Source: an uncultured Lachnospiraceae bacterium
Lineage (GTDB): Bacteria > Bacillota > Clostridia > Lachnospirales > Lachnospiraceae
NCBI GenBank assembly: GCA_947176065.1
Contig: CAMWPB010000014.1
Span: 1-64,000 of the forward strand
Reading direction: 5' to 3'
DNA: 64,000 nt
Shown: in pieces, positions 26,655 to 34,530 of the stretch
Layout: every line of letters begins with the position of its first letter
Position numbering within the stretch: the stretch's first letter is position 1
Notes under the pieces: model-generated
Seen by the model: only the letters and a program-made list of their open reading frames with translations
What the model was told of the DNA's origin: nothing
The model's database searches: none
Program-made: the position numbers and the translations under genes

Positions 26655-26757
26655 CTATATACGGAGAATGCCGCTTTCTGGCATTCTCCTACGCGAGACT
26701 TAGAAGTTCCTGGCGTCCTGTCCAATGGCAGGACGTCTTTGGAACTTCTTCTCGCGT
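26655..26757 (-). repeat. Two hairpin elements in the purN-purD spacer
   Basis: First, GGAGAATGCC and GGCATTCTCC form a perfect ten-base-pair stem with a seven-base loop (about 26660-26686). Second, a nested hairpin (about 26692-26757) is built from CGCGAG/CTCGCG, GAAGTTCC/GGAACTTC and GTCCTG/CAGGAC stacked with internal loops. On the plus strand it ends in five T residues. The pair may reduce or time purD expression, process the mRNA, or be a mobile palindrome. It does not share the GNRA-family core. Confidence 0.65.
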
Positions 26758-26760
26758 TTT

Positions 26761-27387
26761 TCACTCTGTCACCGTCACCCGGCCATTTTCCACTTTTACC
26801 TGACCCGCCGCAATGAGATTGATGCACCAGGGCAAAAGCACCCACTCGGCCTCCTCCATCACCCTCTTCTGTAATGTTTCGGGCGTATCATTTTCATGCA
26901 CCTTTACCGCTTTCTGCTTGATGATAGGACCGGTATCCATCCCCTCATCCACAAAATGCACCGTTGCGCCTGTGATCTTCACACCGCGCTTAAGGGCTGC
27001 CTCATGCACCCGAAGCCCATAATAACCCGTGCCGCAAAAAGCCGGAATCAGGGAAGGATGCACGTTGACAATCCTGTTTTTATACTTTTGTATCAGCTCC
27101 GCCGGCACTTTTACCATAAAGCCCGCCAGCACGATCAGGTCAGGTTCGGCCTCCTCCACGCTGCGGACTAAAGCCGCCTCGAACTGCTCCCTGTCCCCAT
27201 AATCCTTCGGCGACACGCACACGCTCTCAATCCCCGCTGTTTTTGCCCGCTCAAGGGCGTATGCGCCGGGGTTGTTGCAAACAACCCGGACAATCTCCGT
27301 GTGAAAGATGGCTCCCTGCGCGATACCGTCAATAATTGCCTGTAAGTTCGTGCCGCCTCCCGACACGCATACCACTACTCTAAGCAT
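26761..27387 (-). CDS. purN: Phosphoribosylglycinamide formyltransferase
   Basis: GAR transformylase, the third step of purine synthesis, uses 10-formyl-tetrahydrofolate. The 208-residue protein begins with VVVCVSGGGTNLQAI and shows LAGFMVKVP near 90, the catalytic region with NVHPSLIPAFCG (Asn-His) and the HFVDEGMDTGPII motif containing the catalytic Asp. The start at 27387 is set by GGAGG six bases upstream. It follows purM closely, with 62 bp between. Confidence 0.96.
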   Translation of the reverse strand: MLRVVVCVSGGGTNLQAIIDGIAQGAIFHTEIVRVVCNNPGAYALERAKTAGIESVCVSPKDYGDREQFEAALVRSVEEAEPDLIVLAGFMVKVPAELIQKYKNRIVNVHPSLIPAFCGTGYYGLRVHEAALKRGVKITGATVHFVDEGMDTGPIIKQKAVKVHENDTPETLQKRVMEEAEWVLLPWCINLIAAGQVKVENGRVTVTE

Positions 27388-27449
27388 TCCGTTCCTCCAA
27401 TCGCAACTCCCCATCCCCTTCTTCCGGCTGATCGTTCAGCACACGTCCA

Positions 27450-28475
27450 TCAGGAAAAGAGTACCTCATGGCCGCCTGCCACTACCTCGCCCACAGCCCA
27501 TGCCTTCTCCCCGGCATCTTTAAGCGCCGCTATGGTCCGGTCCGCATCCGCAGCATCCACCGCCAGCACCATGCCGAGTCCCATGTTGTAGGTATTGTAC
27601 ATCATCTGCTCTTCCAGACTGCCGCATCTTTGCATCAGAGCAAAAATGGGCGGAATCTCAAAGCTGCCCTTCTTCACCTTTGCCGAAGTGTTCTCCGGCA
27701 GCATTCTGGGAATATTCTCATAAAAGCCGCCGCCCGTGATGTGGCTGCATCCCTTGACGGTAACGCCCGCCTTCTTCACTCCCTGAAGCGCCTTCACGTA
27801 AATTCTGGTAGGAGTCAGAAGCGTCTCTCCAAGGGTCGCGCCAAGCTCCTCATAATATACGGAAAGCGTCTCCTTTTTCACGTCGAACACCTTTCTGATC
27901 AGTGAAAAGCCGTTGCTGTGCACACCCGAGGATGCAATGCCGACCAGCACGTCGCCCGGCCTGACATCCGCCCCCGTAATCAAATCCTTCTCCTCGGCCA
28001 CGCCCACCGCAAAACCGGCCAGATCGTACTCCTCCTCCGGCATCAGTCCCGGATGCTCCGCCGTCTCGCCGCCGATTAACGCCGCGCCCGCCTGTTTACA
28101 TCCCTCTGCCACCCCCTTCACGATGGCTGCAATCTTCTCGGGATAATTTTTGCCGCAGGCTATGTAATCCAGGAAAAACAGCGGCTCTGCGCCCGCGCAT
28201 ACCACATCGTTGACGCACATCGCCACGCAGTCGATTCCCACGGTATCGTGCCGGTCCATCAGATAGGCAAGCTGTATCTTCGTGCCCACACCGTCCGTGC
28301 CTGACAAAAGCACCGGTTTCTCCATATTTTTAATCTTTTCAAGGGAAAAAGCGCCGGAAAATCCGCCGATCCCGCCCAGCACCTCCGGTCTCATCGTCCC
28401 CTTCACATACTGCTTCATCAGCTCCACCGAACGGTAGCCCGCCTCGATATCCACGCCCGCTGTCTTGTAGTCCAT
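27450..28475 (-). CDS. purM: Phosphoribosylformylglycinamidine cyclo-ligase
   Basis: AIR synthetase, the fifth step of the pathway. The 341-residue length is typical. Motifs: the N-terminal DYKTAGVDIEAGY, GGIGGFSG, LLSGTDGVGTK near 60, CVNDVVCAGAEPLFFLDYIACG near 90-110, ALIGGETAEHPG near 130 and GCSHITGGGFYENIPR near 245. All are in the expected order. It lies 32 bp downstream of purE. Confidence 0.98.
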   Translation of the reverse strand: MDYKTAGVDIEAGYRSVELMKQYVKGTMRPEVLGGIGGFSGAFSLEKIKNMEKPVLLSGTDGVGTKIQLAYLMDRHDTVGIDCVAMCVNDVVCAGAEPLFFLDYIACGKNYPEKIAAIVKGVAEGCKQAGAALIGGETAEHPGLMPEEEYDLAGFAVGVAEEKDLITGADVRPGDVLVGIASSGVHSNGFSLIRKVFDVKKETLSVYYEELGATLGETLLTPTRIYVKALQGVKKAGVTVKGCSHITGGGFYENIPRMLPENTSAKVKKGSFEIPPIFALMQRCGSLEEQMMYNTYNMGLGMVLAVDAADADRTIAALKDAGEKAWAVGEVVAGGHEVLFS

Positions 28476-28507
28476 TGTTCCCTCCTTCTCCTTACTTTTA
28501 CTTATCC

Positions 28508-29017
28508 CTATGCCTTCAGGTAGGTCTTATACCCGACCTCCTGCAGTTTCGCATCCTTCTCCTGCACGCTCTCCTTCAGACTCTCGGAATAGGCTTTCAG
28601 CCGTTCCAGAATCGCACCGTCCGAAACCGCCAGAATCTTCGCCGCCAGAATCCCCGCATTCTGTCCGCCGTTTATCGCAACCGTGGCCACCGGAATGCCT
28701 GACGGCATCTGTACAATAGAATAGAGGGAATCCACTCCGCCCAGATCAGAAGTCTTCATGGGCACGCCGATCACCGGCATGGGGAAAATCGCCGCGCACA
28801 TGCCCGGCAGATGAGCCGCCTTTCCGGCTCCTGCGATAATCACCTTAAATCCCTTTGCCTCCGCACCCTTCGCATACTCGAAGAACACATCCGGCTCCCT
28901 GTGGGCGGAAATAATCGTCATCTCATAAGAAATACCAAGCTCCTCCAAAATATCCGCCGCCTTCGCCATAACGGGCATATCCGAATCGCTGCCCATCACG
29001 ATGCCTACCTGTGCCAT
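28508..29017 (-). CDS. purE: N5-carboxyaminoimidazole ribonucleotide mutase
   Basis: Class-I PurE of 169 residues. It shows GIVMGSDSDMPVM, the SAHREPD catalytic motif near 43, AGAGKAAHLPGM near 70 and GVPMKTSDLGGVDSLYSIVQMPSGIPVATVAINGGQNAG. It converts N5-CAIR to CAIR in the sixth step. The ATG at 29017 follows GAGGAGG by nine bases; an upstream TTG is less likely. It is first in the purE-M-N-D unit, with a promoter just upstream. Confidence 0.97.
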   Translation of the reverse strand: MAQVGIVMGSDSDMPVMAKAADILEELGISYEMTIISAHREPDVFFEYAKGAEAKGFKVIIAGAGKAAHLPGMCAAIFPMPVIGVPMKTSDLGGVDSLYSIVQMPSGIPVATVAINGGQNAGILAAKILAVSDGAILERLKAYSESLKESVQEKDAKLQEVGYKTYLKA

Positions 29018-29074
29018 CCGCAATTACCTCCTCAACCACAATATCTTGTGTCAAAACAAAGTTTCTTATTCTAC

Positions 29075-29103
29075 AGTGTACTAGATTTTCTTATGATTTT
29101 CAA
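29075..29103 (-). promoter_or_regulatory. Promoter of the pur operon
   Basis: Minus strand: -35 TTGAAA (29103-29098), 17-bp spacer and -10 TACACT (29080-29075), about 58 bp before purE. I see no PurR box or purine riboswitch in the short leader. Confidence 0.6.
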
Positions 29104-29110
29104 CTACCTT

Positions 29111-31177
29111 TTACTCCGCCAGCGCCCTGTTCAACTCCTCACAGCCCGGCAGCACAAATTGACCGTTTTGGATAATTACGTGCTTCTCACCCGACACAGT
29201 CAACACCGAAAGCTCTCCCAGCTCGTCATAAGGGATCGTAATGTCCGTGTGGCACTGGAAATATGCCTTACTGACATCTGTGTCACGCAAAACTGACACC
29301 TCATTTTCCTTTGCCACAATCTCCTTGCCGTCCGGATTGTAGCTTTTCACTTCCTCCTCGTGGGAATAGCAGGTGTCCCCCAGCGCGAAGTGCGGCCCGG
29401 TCTTCTCCGCAATCAGAATCGGCAGCTTATCCTCAATCCCGTACTTTCTTGCAACGGAGAATGCCGTCGTGTTCGTGCCGATCGCAAACTCTCCAAGCGG
29501 CAGCCGCTCGTGATGATGGAACACATTGTCCCTGATATACTTGCGGTTGTCCTCCTCCCCCGCGAAATTGCCGCAACAAAAGTCCGTCACAAAGCCGTCC
29601 TGAAAACGGAGCCGCAGATCCCGGTACTCCAGCTCATGCAAAAACACGCGCGGCACATGCAGAAGTCCTTCCGTCCCCGTCAGCCTTGGCGAAGTAAACA
29701 CCTCCCCCACAGGGATATTGACGTCCGCCACACAGTTTTCAAAATTGGTCTGGCTTTCCGGATTCTCAAGCCGGTGAAGCTGTACTTTCATGTCCGTTTC
29801 ATTCCCGTTCATGCCTTTGACCAACACGGTCACTCCCTTATCCAGCACATCTATAATCTTCTGCTGGATGTCCCGGTAAAGCATATAATCCAACGTATTG
29901 ATACGGACCACATCATCGAAAATCTCCGCATACCGCTCCCCGATCTGCGGCACGGGAAAGGCGATGATCGTAAAGCTGTGCTCCTCCCCCCTGATATATT
30001 CATTCTGAATATCGGCAATCTTTCCCGCGTTGGAGACAGCGAGTTTCTGCTGCTTTTCGGTATAACGACAGGCAGCCTCCTTGTTCTCCGGCACAAAGGG
30101 CTCCTCCCCGAAGCTCTCCACCACCGCAGGACCGCCGTAGAGAGCCGCCAGCTCTCTATGCCGCTCGAAGACATTCCGCACCGCCTCGATTTTTCTCTCC
30201 GCCAGCGCGCCGTCCAGAAAAAGCGCCATATCTTCCTTATGGTCATAATCGTACTGCTTATTGGGATTCGCGCCGCAGTATCCGTTTTTATTCACACTCC
30301 TGCCCTGAAAGATATTGACGCCCGCCCGACAAAAGGTCGACTGTAGACCAATTCGGTCAAAATTTAGTACCGCCTGCTTAATCACCTGTTCGAAGCCCAG
30401 AAAATAGCGGATTGTCACCGTCTCCTTGATGGAAATGTCCTTATTGGTCACCTCAAAGCCGATGCGGTAGCCTTCCGTGTAGGTATCCGCCATCAGCTTT
30501 ATTTTTTCGGGCGGCATCCCGTTCAGATGCGCCGCCGTTTCCAGTTCGTTCTCCGTGACATACTCTCCAAACCAGTAGAGATAGCGCAGATCCGTCAGGT
30601 CGCTTTCCATAATGATCCGGCGGGCGTAGTCCCGGTCCGCATCCAGAAGCACCATACTCTTTTCTTCAAACTCCGCCTCATAATAATCGCTCACATACCA
30701 GTAAAGGATCTGGCGCAGCTCCTCCGCATCAGGCTCCTTCTGCTCTTCAGCCGCGCAGACAAAGAGCTGGTAAACTTCTAACAAAAGCTCCGCCCGTATC
30801 GTCATAGAGGCGGCATTCCTCTCATAGGCTGCCGGAATCATGCCGCGAAGCTCCGCATACAGAAAGGACAGACATCTTCCGATTGGCTCTCCCAGTCGAT
30901 TCACAGAACAGGATGGGTTCGCATAACTTTCCCCATAGTTTTCCGGCAGAATATCCGCGTAGAGGGAGTGGTTGTGTACTTTCAGCTCCTCCAGTCCCAT
31001 CTGCCTGAGCGCCCCGCCCTCCACCAGCGTGTAAGTCTTATCCATCATTAAAACAAAGTCAGCCATCTGCATAAAATAATCCCGGTAAGTCTCCCCGCAG
31101 ATTGACTCATCCGGTATTTCTTTGATCCGCTCCATGGCAAGCCCATAGCGCTCCGCAATTAACGCTTCCTGTCTCAT
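29111..31177 (-). CDS. M29-family aminopeptidase with long N-terminal extension
   Basis: A 688-residue cytoplasmic protein. The C-terminal part (about residues 330-688) has M29 (thermophilic aminopeptidase) features: NCVADVNIPVGEVFTSP, a LTGTEGLLHV segment, GEFAIGTNT and EKTGPHFALGDTCYSHEE with the metal-ligand His/Asp/Glu. Classic M29 enzymes such as AmpS are about 400 residues, so the first 300 residues are an extra domain of unknown role; it includes many aromatic helices (QILYWYVSDYYEAEFEE). It probably trims peptide N-termini. GGGAGGTAATTT precedes the ATG. The gene lies between pur and pyrE genes on the same strand. Confidence 0.82.
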   Translation of the reverse strand: MRQEALIAERYGLAMERIKEIPDESICGETYRDYFMQMADFVLMMDKTYTLVEGGALRQMGLEELKVHNHSLYADILPENYGESYANPSCSVNRLGEPIGRCLSFLYAELRGMIPAAYERNAASMTIRAELLLEVYQLFVCAAEEQKEPDAEELRQILYWYVSDYYEAEFEEKSMVLLDADRDYARRIIMESDLTDLRYLYWFGEYVTENELETAAHLNGMPPEKIKLMADTYTEGYRIGFEVTNKDISIKETVTIRYFLGFEQVIKQAVLNFDRIGLQSTFCRAGVNIFQGRSVNKNGYCGANPNKQYDYDHKEDMALFLDGALAERKIEAVRNVFERHRELAALYGGPAVVESFGEEPFVPENKEAACRYTEKQQKLAVSNAGKIADIQNEYIRGEEHSFTIIAFPVPQIGERYAEIFDDVVRINTLDYMLYRDIQQKIIDVLDKGVTVLVKGMNGNETDMKVQLHRLENPESQTNFENCVADVNIPVGEVFTSPRLTGTEGLLHVPRVFLHELEYRDLRLRFQDGFVTDFCCGNFAGEEDNRKYIRDNVFHHHERLPLGEFAIGTNTTAFSVARKYGIEDKLPILIAEKTGPHFALGDTCYSHEEEVKSYNPDGKEIVAKENEVSVLRDTDVSKAYFQCHTDITIPYDELGELSVLTVSGEKHVIIQNGQFVLPGCEELNRALAE

Positions 31178-31231
31178 AAATTACCTCCCTTGCACATCCA
31201 TGTAATTTTTCCATCTGTCCTTATTTTCATG

Positions 31232-31546
31232 TCAGGCATAAGCCCCCGCATACAAAATCACGCTGAGCGCCGCCAGCACCAGTACATTCAATACAATACC
31301 CAGATAACTGAAAAAATAGAACTTATCCCGCTCAGATTTTGACAGCACCCCCAGCACAATGCCCGCAAAAGCAAAAATCATGGTCAGAAACGCCACCGCA
31401 CCGTACTGTATGGGAACTTCTCCCGCATTCGCATAGCTCTCGCATATTATGTAAACTAAAGACGCCAGAGAAATCACCCCCAGAATCGTGGCCATAATAC
31501 CTTTGAGCGTATGCTCCTTATTGGTAAACATGAAATTCTTTTTCAC
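31232..31546 (-). CDS. DUF6142-family small membrane protein
   Basis: About 104 residues with three hydrophobic helices (GIMATILGVISLASLVYIIC, AVAFLTMIFAFAGIVLGVL and FFSYLGIVLNVLVLAALSVILY). I recognise the family as DUF6142, common in Lachnospiraceae and of unknown function. A GTG at 31546 is preferred because GGGAGG lies ten bases upstream; an ATG at 31576 would give a 114-residue form. Confidence 0.68.
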   Translation of the reverse strand: MKKNFMFTNKEHTLKGIMATILGVISLASLVYIICESYANAGEVPIQYGAVAFLTMIFAFAGIVLGVLSKSERDKFYFFSYLGIVLNVLVLAALSVILYAGAYA

Positions 31547-31624
31547 CAGCGCCCATCCTCCCATTCTTCTGCGCATTGACGAGGAGGGTATTCTCGCCTC
31601 GCCGAAAACACCCTCCCTTTGTTT

Positions 31625-31777
31625 CTAAAATAATATTTTATTTCTTCCTGCCAGAAGCTTCGCGCCGCTGATAACCAAGAGCACGCCCCCGGCTATGCCT
31701 ACCACCATAATTACCACGCCGAACGCCAGATTTAAGGCTCCCGAACCGCCCATGATCTTATAGGTTCTCTCTTCCAT
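31625..31777 (-). CDS. Conserved 50-residue single-pass membrane protein
   Basis: A small gene: ATG at 31777, TAG at 31625-31627. The protein begins MEERTYKIMG, then has one long glycine-rich hydrophobic helix (LNLAFGVVIMVVGIAGGVLL) and a short basic end (KLLAGRN). AAAGGAG lies eleven bases before the ATG. It sits between the DUF6142 gene and pyrE on the same strand with small gaps. I believe similar proteins recur in Lachnospiraceae. Function unknown. Confidence 0.7.
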   Translation of the reverse strand: MEERTYKIMGGSGALNLAFGVVIMVVGIAGGVLLVISGAKLLAGRNKILF

Positions 31778-31803
31778 ACTTTTCTGTACTCCTTTCAAGG
31801 AAT

Positions 31804-32481
31804 TTATTTCGCCCCATAGGTTTCATAGTAAGCGTCAATCCGCCCCTTTATGTCATCGTCAATATAAATCTCACCGCCGACGGGCTTATTGTAAAGACAC
31901 TCCACCACTTCCTCCATGGTGACGATAGCCCCTGTCTCGAATCCGTACTTCTCTTTGATCTCATCCAGCGCGCTCTTATCGCCTGAAAGCCCCTTCTCCA
32001 TCCGGTTTAGGGACACCATCAGTCCCTGAACGGAAACATCCGCCTGCGCCTTTATGATCGGGAAAGTTTCCTCTATGGATTTTCCGGAAGTGGTCACATC
32101 CTCTATAATGACGACCCTGTCGCCGTCCTTCAGCTTAGAGCCGAGCAGAATCCCGGTATCGCCGTGATCCTTCACCTCTTTCCTGTTAGAGCAGTAACGG
32201 ATCTCCTTTCCGTAAAGCTCGCTGATCGCCATGGTCGTAGCCACAGTGAGGGGAATTCCCTTGTAGGCGGGACCGAACAGCACGTCAAAATCCAGCCCGT
32301 ACCTGTCATGAATCGCCTTCGCGTAATATTCACCGAGCTTTCTTAACTGCGCGCCGGTCACATAGGCGCCCGCGTTCATAAAAAACGGGGATTTCCTGCC
32401 GCTCTTTAAAGTAAAGTCTCCAAACTGCAACACCCGGCTCTCTATCATAAAGCCGATAAATTCCTGCTTGTACTGTTCCAT
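31804..32481 (-). CDS. pyrE: Orotate phosphoribosyltransferase
   Basis: A 225-residue enzyme of pyrimidine synthesis: orotate + PRPP give OMP. Seen: SGRKSPFFMNAG near 30, FGPAYKGIPL near 75, the KEVKDHGDTG loop near 115 and the PRPP-binding motif VVIIEDVTTSGKS near 135. The start at 32481 (MEQYKQEF) is chosen because the usual PyrE N-terminus begins there; the longer open frame reads through a strong hairpin. GAGGA lies ten bases upstream. No other pyr genes are in the window. Confidence 0.95.
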   Translation of the reverse strand: MEQYKQEFIGFMIESRVLQFGDFTLKSGRKSPFFMNAGAYVTGAQLRKLGEYYAKAIHDRYGLDFDVLFGPAYKGIPLTVATTMAISELYGKEIRYCSNRKEVKDHGDTGILLGSKLKDGDRVVIIEDVTTSGKSIEETFPIIKAQADVSVQGLMVSLNRMEKGLSGDKSALDEIKEKYGFETGAIVTMEEVVECLYNKPVGGEIYIDDDIKGRIDAYYETYGAK

Positions 32482-32504
32482 CGTCGCTTTGTCCTCATCT
32501 TCCT

Positions 32505-32588
32505 GTGTGAGATTTAGTACTTCCAAGTCAGCTATGCTGACTTTGCGATGCAGTCTCTGCTGTGAGTGGCCGGAAGTACTTCTCACAC
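32505..32588 (-). repeat. Three-way-junction palindrome in front of pyrE
   Basis: On the minus strand GTGTGAGAAGTACTTCC pairs perfectly with the 3' arm except for a three-base AAA bulge (17 base pairs). Inside are AAGTCAGC-ATA-GCTGACTT (eight base pairs) and a small GCAG-AGA-CTGC hairpin. The element ends directly before the pyrE ribosome site. There is no T-run, so it is not a simple terminator. It could be a regulatory leader or a mobile palindrome. Confidence 0.7.
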
Positions 32589-32688
32589 TACTCACTTAAC
32601 CCACTGTATCACATCTTCGGGTTGTTTTCAATGCGCAATTCGATGCCCGTCCCTATCGGATGTAAAAAAGAAAGCCATGTCCCTGTTC

Positions 32689-33444
32689 TCACCCCACCTC
32701 TCTTCTCAGCCGCAGCAGAATCCGCTTCTCCATCCGGCTGACCTGCACCTGACTGATCCCCAGGCTCTTCGCCACCTCCACCTGTGTTTTGTCCTGAAAA
32801 TAGCGCATTTGAATGAGCTGCCTCTCCGTGTCCGAGAGCGTCCCCATAAGCTGCTCCAACAGCATATGGTTTAATATTTTTTCCTTCTCCGTATCCTCGC
32901 TTGCCCGGCTCACGCCTGCCATGCCGCCTATGCCGTCCCCAACCACCTGATCCACGAGATAAATCTCATTGCCGTCGGACTGGTAGACAGACTTGTAGAT
33001 GGACTCCACCTCCACGTTGGCGTCCAGCGCCATCACGATATCTTCTATTGTAAGCTCTGTCTCCGCGGAAAGCTCCTGCAGGGTCGCGTCCCTGCCGTAA
33101 AGCTGGGACAGCCGGCTGGCCGCCTGCTTGATCTTCCAGCCGTTTTCTTTCAGCGTGCGGCTCACCTTCACCATACCGTCGTCCCGCAGAAACCGCTTGA
33201 TCTCGCCTTGAATCATGGGCACCGCGTAGGTCGAAAAGCGCACCCCGAAATTTAAGTCAAACTTGTCGATCGCCTTAATCAGGCCGATACATCCGATCTG
33301 AAACAGATCCTCCGCATCGTACCCTCTTCCCGTGAAACGCTTTACAATATGACGTACCAGCCCCAGATTTTCCTCTATCAGTACCTCTCGTGCCTCTTTA
33401 TCCCCTGCCTGTGACCGTTCGATTAATACGGCAGTTTCCTCCAT
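32689..33444 (-). CDS. sigF: Forespore sigma factor SigF
   Basis: A 251-residue sigma-70-family protein lacking region 1.1. Region 2 contains EDLFQIGCIGLIKAIDKFDLNFGVRFSTYAVPMIQGEIKRFLRD. Region 3 is near 110-160. Region 4 is at the C-terminus, with TQVEVAKSLGISQVQVSRMEKRILLRLR. As the third gene after spoIIAA and spoIIAB it is SigF, the first compartment-specific sigma factor of sporulation, rather than SigG, which has the same family look. It starts three bases after the spoIIAB stop. Confidence 0.95.
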   Translation of the reverse strand: MEETAVLIERSQAGDKEAREVLIEENLGLVRHIVKRFTGRGYDAEDLFQIGCIGLIKAIDKFDLNFGVRFSTYAVPMIQGEIKRFLRDDGMVKVSRTLKENGWKIKQAASRLSQLYGRDATLQELSAETELTIEDIVMALDANVEVESIYKSVYQSDGNEIYLVDQVVGDGIGGMAGVSRASEDTEKEKILNHMLLEQLMGTLSDTERQLIQMRYFQDKTQVEVAKSLGISQVQVSRMEKRILLRLRREVG

Positions 33445-33447
33445 AGG

Positions 33448-33936
33448 CTACTCCTCACTGACGATCCAGCCGCCAAGCCCGATCTTTTTATACATCCGCA
33501 CAATCGTCCCCTGCTCCGGTTCCGAAAAGACCTCCAGTTCATCCATAAAAGCCTCCATAAAGGCAAAGCCCATGCCGGCGCGCTCCCACTCGGGTCTGGT
33601 AGTAAAAAGCGGCTCCATTGCGCGGTTCACATCCTCCATCCCCACGCCCCGGTCCATGACCTCCACCTCCAGAATGCTGCCCTTCAGCTCACAGTTCATC
33701 TGCACCCGGTCCGTCACGCACCCTCTGTTTCCGTATCCGTGGATAATCGCGTTGGTCACCGCCTCCGACACTGCCGTCTTCACATCGGAAAGCTCCTCCA
33801 GCGTGGGATTCAAAGGGGCAATAAACGCCGCCACCGCCATTCGTGCAAAGGCTTCATTGTCCGACACTGCCGCAAATTCCAGACGCATCTCGTTTGTCAC
33901 CAGCCTGTAATCCTTCTTCTCTTTGATTTCAATCAT
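33448..33936 (-). CDS. spoIIAB: Anti-sigma-F factor SpoIIAB
   Basis: A 162-residue GHKL-fold kinase that binds SigF and phosphorylates SpoIIAA. Seen: the N-box VKTAVSEAVTNAIIHGYGN (near 38-58), VMDRGVGMED (near 85) and GMGFAFMEAFMDELEVFSEPEQGT (near 115). The start at 33936 (MIEIKEKKD) has AGAGGGG nine bases upstream; the longer frame has a non-conserved Cys/Trp-rich extension and overlaps spoIIAA. Confidence 0.96.
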   Translation of the reverse strand: MIEIKEKKDYRLVTNEMRLEFAAVSDNEAFARMAVAAFIAPLNPTLEELSDVKTAVSEAVTNAIIHGYGNRGCVTDRVQMNCELKGSILEVEVMDRGVGMEDVNRAMEPLFTTRPEWERAGMGFAFMEAFMDELEVFSEPEQGTIVRMYKKIGLGGWIVSEE

Positions 33937-33952
33937 CCTTCCGTTCCCCTCT

Positions 33953-34261
33953 CTACTCCATAATCTCCACAATATTTTCAAGCCCGGACAAAAGAAGCAG
34001 CCGCCTGATCCTGCTGCCCGCATTCACCGCAAACACCTTTCCCCCAAAACAGGAAATCTTCTGATAACGCCCCAGAATGATCCCCACCCCCGAGCTGTCC
34101 ATAAAAGTCGTCCTCTCGAAGTCAAATACCACATTCCCCACCTGCTTTGAGACAATGTATCTGTCCGCTCTCTTACTTATGTCAACCGATTGATGATGAT
34201 CAATCTCGGCCGGCATTCTTATCATCAGATAATTGTCAATCACCTTATAATCCTCGTCCAT
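33953..34261 (-). CDS. spoIIAA: Anti-sigma-F antagonist SpoIIAA
   Basis: A 102-residue STAS-domain protein. The phosphorylatable serine lies in FMDSSGVGIILGRY (DSSG, near residue 55). When dephosphorylated it frees SigF from SpoIIAB. AGGAGGG sits ten bases before the ATG. It is the first gene of the spoIIA operon, whose upstream region contains three copies of a CATAT(A/G)AG motif. Confidence 0.96.
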   Translation of the reverse strand: MDEDYKVIDNYLMIRMPAEIDHHQSVDISKRADRYIVSKQVGNVVFDFERTTFMDSSGVGIILGRYQKISCFGGKVFAVNAGSRIRRLLLLSGLENIVEIME

Positions 34262-34282
34262 ATTATGTAAACCCTCCTGTTC

Positions 34283-34340
34283 TTATATGGCTTTCTTCTC
34301 TTATATGACCTTCTTTACTTTAAATTCTTTCCTCATATGA
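34283..34340 (-). promoter_or_regulatory. Triple direct repeat upstream of spoIIA
   Basis: On the minus strand, CATATGAGGAAAGAA, CATATAAGAGAAGAA and CATATAAGAACAGGA follow one another with starts about 33 and 18 bp apart, the last running into the spoIIAA ribosome site. AGGAAA could be a sigma-H -35 box, but I cannot find a convincing sigma-H -10 at the right distance. It could also be a Spo0A or other regulator site. Confidence 0.35.
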
Positions 34341-34363
34341 CATGCTTTCTTATTCATTTTTTC

Positions 34364-34438
34364 GTACATAGCAGGCGAAAAAAATTATTCTTAAGGAGCC
34401 CAAGCGCGGCGACGAAGAATGGATTGCTTCGTCTGTAC
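34364..34438 (+). repeat. Internally deleted copy (F) of the GNRA-family palindrome
   Basis: About 75 bp. GGAGCCCAAGCGCGGCGAC matches the 3' part of the full copies at 42.1 and 51.9 kb, with CCAA where they carry GNRA. The GAAGAATGG arm resembles the copy at 51.9 kb. The central hairpin is missing, as if lost between the two GGAG repeats of a full copy. The outer GTACA...TGTAC ends still pair. It occupies part of the 269-bp gap between the TPR-protein gene and spoIIAA; the rest holds the spoIIA upstream region. Confidence 0.6.
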
Positions 34439-34530
34439 TTTTTCACAAACAAAAAGAACATGATGTTTCCATCACATTCTCTTTCGTGTCTTATCTATAT
34501 CTTTTCTTATGTTTACGGAGGACAAAGCCC

